From: Metarhizium brunneum
Taxonomy: Eukaryota; Ascomycota; Sordariomycetes; Hypocreales; Clavicipitaceae
NCBI RefSeq assembly: GCF_013426205.1
Contig: NC_089423.1
Coordinates: 5,642,001 to 5,706,000 of the forward strand
Direction of reading: 5' to 3'
DNA: 64,000 bases
Both the position numbers and the translations under genes were made by a program. Below, in pieces: positions 58,294-64,000 of this stretch. Numbering within the stretch: position 1 is the stretch's first letter; each line of letters opens with the position of its first letter. The notes beneath the pieces were generated by a model, which did not search any database, had not been told where the DNA came from, and saw nothing but the letters and a program-made list of their open reading frames with translations.

Positions 58294-60794
58294 TGTGTTT
58301 GTGTGTGTGTGTTTCTTCTCCTTTTCATGAGAATCCTCCTCTTACACATCTTACAATAGGAAACTTCCACAGAAACGAGGCTGCCGAGTTTTTGCAGTCG
58401 TATGCGGATATTCTAAAGCCCCAAGACAGCATGGTTGTTGGGCTGGATTCTTGTGGGAACCCCGACAGGATTTAGTAAGTCTTGACCACAAAAAGCGAAT
58501 AATCGTAAAGAAGAATTGCAATCTAACCAGCCTAGCCACGCTTACAATGGTAAGAAACGTACTGTGCCACTAGCTGCGTTTTGGCTGCTAACAAACTGTC
58601 CTCAGACAGCAAGGGTATAACTCATGAGTAAGTCAAATCTTGTCTTGGCATGTCGCCAACGAATACTAACAATGCCCACAGGTTCATCCTCAATGGGCTC
58701 ATAAACGCCAATCGCATCTATGGCCAAGAAATATTCCACTTGCCGGACTGGAAAGTCATCGGCGAATACGTCTACGACGACGAGGGCGGCCGCCACCAAG
58801 CCTTCCTGTCTCCTCTCCAGGAGGTCAACGTCCTTGGATCAATCATCAAACCCAATGAAAGAATTCAAATCGAACAGAGTCTCAAGTACTCCAAAATTGG
58901 TGCTGAAAACTTGTGGAAACACGCTGGTCTCCGTGAAATCGGAATCTGGACCCGTGGCGATGAATACGGTAACCAGCCTCCCTTCTCATCACCTTCTCAT
59001 ACCCCGAGTCACGCAGAAGTCGCCCGAGACTAACCATCCCCAAGGCCTTCATATGCTTCAAAAAGCCCAGATCCCATTCAGCAAAGCCCCCTCACTCTAC
59101 GCTGCCCAAACGTTGCCCACCCTAAGCGACTGGCAAGCCCTCTGGTCAACGTGGGACATTGTCACGAAGCAAATGCTGCCCAGACAGGAACTCACCGAGC
59201 AGCCCATCAAACTACGCAACGCATGTATCTTTTACCTGGGCCATATCCCTACATTTCTCGATATTCAGCTCACAAAGACGACGAAACTGCCTCCTACGGA
59301 TCCAGCGTCTTATGCTACCATTTTCGAGCGTGGAATAGATCCGGACGTAGATAACCCCGAGCATTGTCACGTCCATTCAGAGATCCCAGATGAATGGCCG
59401 CCTGTGGAAGACATCACTGCCTATCAAGGGCGAGTACGTGCTCGCCTCAGCAGGCTGTATGAGGAGGGGGTTGAGAAGCTTCCTCGCCAGGTGGCAAGAG
59501 CCATCTGGGTTGGTTTCGAGCATGAGCTCATGCACATCGAGACACTGCTCTACATGATGCTGCAGAGCGACAGGACACTGCCGCCACCCCACATGGGGAT
59601 CCCTGACTTTGAGAGGATGGCAAAGAGGGCCTTTGAGGCCAGAGTAGACAATGAGTGGTTCGACGTGCCTGCTCAGGAAGTGATTCTGGGAATGAATGAT
59701 CCCGAAAGCGGCACGGACAATGTTCATTTCGGATGGTGAGTAGCCTTTCTCACCACTCATAAAGCGCCTCGTTTGGTGTTGACGGCCTGACAATATCAAG
59801 GGACAATGAGAAACCAGCACGAAAGGTCCAAGTCCACGCTTTCCAGGCCCGAGGCAGACCCATCACCAACGAAGAAGTAGGTCCTCTCCCATCTCGACTG
59901 ACATCCGCCATGGTCACGTCTCTAACACAAAACGTACATCAAGTACGCCCAATACTTGTACACGACAAACGCAGCCAAAATCCCCGCGTCCTGGTCCTCC
60001 AACGGCCTCACCAACGGCACCCACAAACCCAACAGCGCAAACGGGACAAACGGCTACAAAGACGTTCCCACAACCTTGCCAGACTCCTTTCTGAGCGACA
60101 AGTCCGTTCGCACCGTGTACGGCCTCGTGCCGCTCAAGTCGGCGCTCGACTGGCCCGTCTTCGCGTCCTACGACGAACTCGCCGGCTGCGCATCCTGGAT
60201 GGGCGGCAGGATCCCGACATTCGAGGAGGCCCGCAGCATTTACGCCTTTGTCGAGAGTCAGCGTGAGTTGCTCATGGGCGGCCGACTTTCCAGAAAGGTC
60301 CCCGCTGTGAATGGGTAAGTTGACCCTCGTATCGAGAACTGCACGACGACGACAGTATGGTTTTGCTAACACTAGGCCGGGGAAAAAGACATCTCTCAAA
60401 CGACGGCGTGGAAGAAACACCGCCTTGCTCATCCCCCTCCGCGGTCGAGAATAGCTCCGCGCTATTCGTCGACCTGGCCGGCGCAAACGTCGGCTTCAAA
60501 CACTGGCACCCCGTGCCGGTGACTTCCCAGGGCAACACCCTGGCCGGCCAGTCCGGCATGGGGGGCGTGTGGGAATGGACTTCTTCTCCGCTGCGAAGAC
60601 ACGAGGGCTTCGAGCCGATGGAGCTGTATCCGCTTTACACGGCGGACTTCTTCGACGACAAGCACAACATTGTGCTGGGCGGCTCGTGGGCCACCCACCC
60701 CAGGATTGCGGGCCGGAAGAGCTTCGTCAACTGGTACCAGAGGAACTATCCTTATGCTTGGGTTGGAGCGCGGGTGGTGAGGGATGTTGAGTAG
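57362..60794 (+). CDS. EGT1: Ergothioneine biosynthesis protein Egt1
   Basis: Makes hercynine from histidine by three S-adenosylmethionine methylations, then joins cysteine and oxygen to form hercynylcysteine sulfoxide. Eleven exons: 57362-57601, 57767-57885, 57995-58233, 58360-58474, 58536-58549 (14 nt), 58606-58627 (22 nt), 58682-58968, 59045-59735, 59801-59876, 59944-60314 and 60389-60794, giving 859 residues. The EgtD methyltransferase domain is about 20-345, with SAM motif ELGSG at 116-120. The DinB/EgtB region follows, with the iron site H-x3-H-x-E (His505, His509, Glu511) and a candidate third ligand His412. The C-terminal FGE-sulfatase fold ends with GGVWEWTSS, LGGSWATHPRIAGR and NWYQRNYPYAWVGAR. 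The last acceptor (AAAAAG at 60388) was chosen because it restores the NGHLSNDGVEETPP sequence typical of the family. A sulfoxide lyase (EGT2) is not in this window. Confidence 0.96.
58247..58313. repeat. Compound CT/GT microsatellite in EGT1 intron 3
   Basis: About 15 CT units pass straight into about 18 GT units with one TTT interruption. The array fills more than half of the intron between exons 3 and 4, beginning about 14 bases after the donor. Confidence 0.95.
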
Positions 60795-61269
60795 GCTCGG
60801 TGACAAATGGATTGGGTGACGCAAGGCGAACAACGTACAACATGTTGGGACTTGGAGAATTCTATGAAATTGTTTTTGCCTGCCATGGTATCAAATTGGA
60901 CATGCGGATTGCGGAGTAGGACTAACAAGTTGCACGCGGACAATCCTTTTTTATTGAAACTCCTTATTTAACAATACACTCATTTGCCAGACCGCTCAAG
61001 GTTTTAAAACCCTTTTTGTGCATTTTTGCAGCTGTAACCTCTTTTCGCGTCTATAAATGTCATAGGATGCTCTTTAGCACTCGCTTAACAAACGCGTCCT
61101 AACACCACGATTTGTTGTAATAACTACTCAAGGTTGGTCCTTGTTACGAGTATTATCATCAAGACCCCATTGTGTCCATGCCATTCTGAACGTGGGCCAT
61201 CAAAGTAATCACCCATCCTTGCGTCCGTGAAGACGCGGCGCCGTGAGTCTGTTCTCCAGCTTACTTCAT
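60795..61269. other. Convergent intergenic region between EGT1 and GCN3
   Basis: Holds both 3' ends. No gene is seen. Confidence 0.6.
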
Positions 61270-62477
61270 TCATGATTCATGAAGGTTTCCATAGATGTCG
61301 AGCAGCTGTTCACATACGTACGTGGGCAAGTGGATTCCGTTTTCTGTGATGAGGTTTGTAATCAAAGTATGGGGCTTGCGATCGCATCAGTACTAGTAAT
61401 GTTTTGACTCCAATTCGGCATGTATACTCACAGTGTAGTCAACCGCGTTCTCGAGTTGCTTGCTCGCGGAGTCGGTGCTAAAATCAAGCACGTGCTGCGT
61501 CCAATAACCGTGCTTTCTGAGGCCAAGGTCCCGCTGGTCCATGGGGAGCTTCTTCGTGAATTTGTGCGTCTCGGCGGCGACATAGAACGGCATCTTGACC
61601 TTTGAGGCCAGTTGGGCGATCTGAAAGGTGCCGATTCTAGAAATAATGCCTCCATTATTAGTCACTGCTTCCGCACCAACCATGACCATGTGAACCTGAC
61701 GCAGCAAGCCCATGACGTGGGCAACAGCGGCCACTGGGATCTCTGCAACGGGGATTCCCATTTGGCGCAACTCCCTGACGACACGGTCACTCTCTGCAAC
61801 GCGGGTCTCATCCCTGACGTAAACTACCCTGAACTTTCCATTGAGATTCCTGGCGGCCCGCTCCAACAGGGCAGTGACGCATCTCGAGGCACCATGGGTC
61901 AAGACACATTTGTCTTCTCTTACAAAACGCCAGCCTTGCTTAGCGACCCCATTTCGCGCATCAACGGCTCTCTGGGCGAATAATCGACCGTTGCGGAGGA
62001 GGTGTTGCCTCACGGCATCAAAGCTGTCTTCCTGCTCCTTAAGCGAGGAGACAAGATACTGGAGAAAAAGATCGGTGCCAGCGCTCAGAGGCACAGGGTT
62101 TTCGACAGAAGCCTTGAGGCGGTCGGAGTGGGCTTTGATTCTATCAAGGGTCTCGTACACGGTTTTGGAAGGGACAGCGTTGAGAAGCTCAATTAATGAT
62201 TGGATGGCAGCAACAGGCTTGGTCAAGTTGGGATCGGACTCGAGGAATTTATGATACGTTGAAACGATGCTAGTTGCAGTCAGCATCGAGTCAATTATGC
62301 CACTGATGCGTTGGAGCAACGGACTCAAAGTTCGATGATGCCATAGATGGTCTGCGTATAGGAAGATCTCCCGAGACGGTATCCTTGGCGGCTGGCATTT
62401 TACATTAATGGTTTGCTTGGCCAGTGATGGTTTGGTCAGTGATGAGACGTACCGGCAGCCTCGCCAGGGGAAGTCAT
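61270..62477 (-). CDS. GCN3: Translation initiation factor eIF2B subunit alpha
   Basis: Regulatory subunit of the guanine-nucleotide exchange factor eIF2B, which senses phosphorylated eIF2 during amino-acid starvation. Four exons: 62477-62453, 62391-62325, 62269-61432 and 61374-61270, giving 344 residues. Joins are phase 1, 2 and 0. The intron between exons 2 and 3 is 55 nt, with branch GCTGAC. N-terminal helical part: [31 protein letters not shown]. The Rossmann-like C-terminal part contains CVLTHGASRCV, VVYVRDETR, VMVGAEAVTNNGGIISRIGTFQIA and PFYVAAETHKF, all strongly typical of eIF2B alpha. The last exon adds LITENGIHLPTYVCEQLLDIYGN, the conserved C-terminal hook, and would be missed if translation were read on to the stop at 61393. 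Confidence 0.96.
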
Positions 62478-63761
62478 TGTCGATTCGCTTGTCACCGCGA
62501 CGGGCGATGGGTTAATCCAAGTTGAAGATGCGATGGGCGGCTCAATGTTGACTAAATTTGAACCGCACGATGAATTGTGGTGAGTCAAAGCAACTCCGCT
62601 GACAGGAGCCACCAGGCTTTGGAGGGGCCGGAGCTGTGCTATTGGCCGGATACGGGGCCAGAGGTGGGTGACTGCTGGCGGTAGAAGGTGGAATGGCGGG
62701 GCAGCCTTCCCTACGGAGTACGTTTGTGTGTGTGGAAGCAGGGACTCACGATTGGTTGTGGTCTTGATAGCAGAAGAGGCAGATGACTTGGAAAGAGAGG
62801 AACAGGATTCACTTGGAATGCAGGCGAGACCTCGCAGATATACTACGTGCGTGGGCATTTTAGGTTTTTGGCGTGACTCGGCGTAAGTCACAGGCGCAAA
62901 GCCCGTAGGTTTATGGTTTACTTCCATGATGACGATAGCTGAGGCTATCGCGAGATGGCCTTGGCTGGCGGGCCGCGGCGCAGTACCAATTACGCTGAGA
63001 CCTGGGTCTACTTTTCTACTTAAGTAGTCTCTTACTATCCTTGGCCTGGTACAGCCTAATACTATTTTAGATTTTACGCTTACACGGTGCTTGTATCATG
63101 CTTGTCATTTTATGTGACTATAGCGAAATAATTTGAAAATTAATATGTATGTACCAAGGTAAATTGTCAAGTTCTAACTACTTAACAGAGATGCATTCGT
63201 CCGAGGTCAAGTGTTCGTCAAGTCTGGTGCGTTTGCATTGACGTTGGTCGGCACATGCCTGTGCTTAAAACACATTTGCATAAATTCCTAATGTTGCATT
63301 TTGCTGTACTACGTTGCTTGTTTCCAGTGCCTGGCCAATGTTTGTGCTCTTGCACGTCTCAATTCATGGGGCCCCGGCTGCGTACGTCAGTGGACCCCTG
63401 GCACGACAAGGAACTTGAGCCTGTCAATCAACTTCATCGTCAGTCTCCATACCGAGTACAAAGCAGACCTTTTATCACCCGGAGCTCACAACGCCGCCAA
63501 ACACACACCCGGGCTCTCTCCTCTTCGTTCGTATCCCAAGTTTCATCGCAGCAGGCATTCGTGTTTCTCTCTTTCCTCCTCCGCGGCCATCAGTCTTTTA
63601 TGTCCTTCCCGTAACAAACTCGACTGTCAGCTACCAATCGTCCACTACATGAACCACATATATTCCCAGATATCCCCTCACGCAACCCCAGACTTGCTTC
63701 GTCCAGCCAGCGGATCCACACACTCATCACCAAACTCCCAACACACCTCGAGCTCTCCAAG
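62478..63761. other. Divergent upstream region of GCN3 and the NECAP-like gene
   Basis: 1.3 kb without a supported gene; holds both promoters. A TACGGAGTAC word is at 62712-62721. The 63.0-63.2 kb part is A+T-rich. Confidence 0.5.
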
Positions 63762-64000
63762 ATGGACCTCATCGACCCCGCCACTGGCCAGCCGCTCCCC
63801 GAAGACGCCATCCAGCGCAACCTCTTCATTGACGGGCCCGTCCACGTCTACCAGATCCCTCCTCTAACCTCCATGAAGGGCTACAGCGCAATCTCATGGA
63901 CCGACGACCCCTCGCGAAACATCTTCACAGGACGCCTGCGCGTCGTCGAAACGGCCTTTGAGTCGCCCGCGTCCGACGGCGGCCAGGGCCAGTCCAAGCT
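63762..64000 (+). CDS. NECAP-like endocytic protein, 5' part, cut by window edge
   Basis: The first 79 codons encode the start of the NECAP PH-like ear-binding domain (DUF1681), which links AP-2 adaptors to clathrin-coated vesicles. The typical segments are DAIQRNLFIDGPVHVYQIPP, SMKGYSAISW, and FTGRLRVVETAFE. The frame is still open at the last base of the window. The start ATG is followed by DPATGQPLP, as in fungal members. The final part, SPASDGGQGQSK, is a low-complexity insert. Confidence 0.9.
   Translation, partial: MDLIDPATGQPLPEDAIQRNLFIDGPVHVYQIPPLTSMKGYSAISWTDDPSRNIFTGRLRVVETAFESPASDGGQGQSK

Noticed and set aside
58247..58313. Possible CRISPR-like or regulatory array
   Set aside because: It is a plain dinucleotide microsatellite inside an intron, without spacer structure.

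Overview
This window is chromosomal DNA of a filamentous ascomycete, most likely a Sordariomycete and probably Hypocreales. The support is gene structure and content: short spliceosomal introns of about 53-160 nt with GTRNGT-type donors and CTRAY branch points, a three-domain ergothioneine synthase, a fungal bZIP factor, BBC1, MRP51 and a HOS3-type deacetylase. There are no operons. Genes lie on both strands and are separated by ordinary intergenic DNA, with several long gene-poor stretches.

Layout. 1-3.3 kb holds a bZIP transcription factor (-). 3.3-12.4 kb is a 9 kb stretch in which I can support no gene. 12.45-17.23 kb is one uninterrupted ABCA-type full transporter (+), followed by 3.3 kb without a supported gene. 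20.5-35 kb is a dense housekeeping block: histidinol-phosphatase (+), a HOS3-like histone deacetylase (-), queuine tRNA-ribosyltransferase (-) divergent from mitoribosomal protein MRP51 (+), ribosomal protein eS17 (+), the RNA polymerase II CTD phosphatase RTR1/RPAP2 (-) divergent from galactose-1-phosphate uridylyltransferase (+), and then the SH3 protein BBC1 (+, 35.2-38.9 kb). After a 4.6 kb gap comes an unrecognised 535-residue protein (+), an AT-rich island, the gamma-tubulin complex component GCP4 (-), a spartin/senescence-domain protein (-), a small two-exon membrane protein (-), an intron-containing tRNA that looks like Ala(AGC), and a decayed gene at 54-55.2 kb (-). The right part holds the 11-exon EGT1 ergothioneine synthase (+), eIF2B alpha (GCN3, -) converging on it, and the first 79 codons of a NECAP-like endocytic protein running off the right edge.

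The genes mostly serve separate housekeeping pathways: histidine synthesis, Leloir galactose metabolism, translation (eS17, MRP51, eIF2B alpha, TGT, tRNA), transcription and chromatin (bZIP, RTR1, HOS3), actin and endocytosis (BBC1, NECAP), and microtubule nucleation (GCP4). I did not find a convincing new multi-gene system. The most useful leads are the TGT/MRP51 divergent pair, the unrecognised 535-residue protein, two tiny exons in EGT1, the reading-frame break in GCP4, the two-frameshift relic near 54.6 kb, the small split membrane-protein gene, and a recurring intergenic TACTCCGTA word. All exon boundaries were read by eye from splice signals and frame continuity, not from transcripts.
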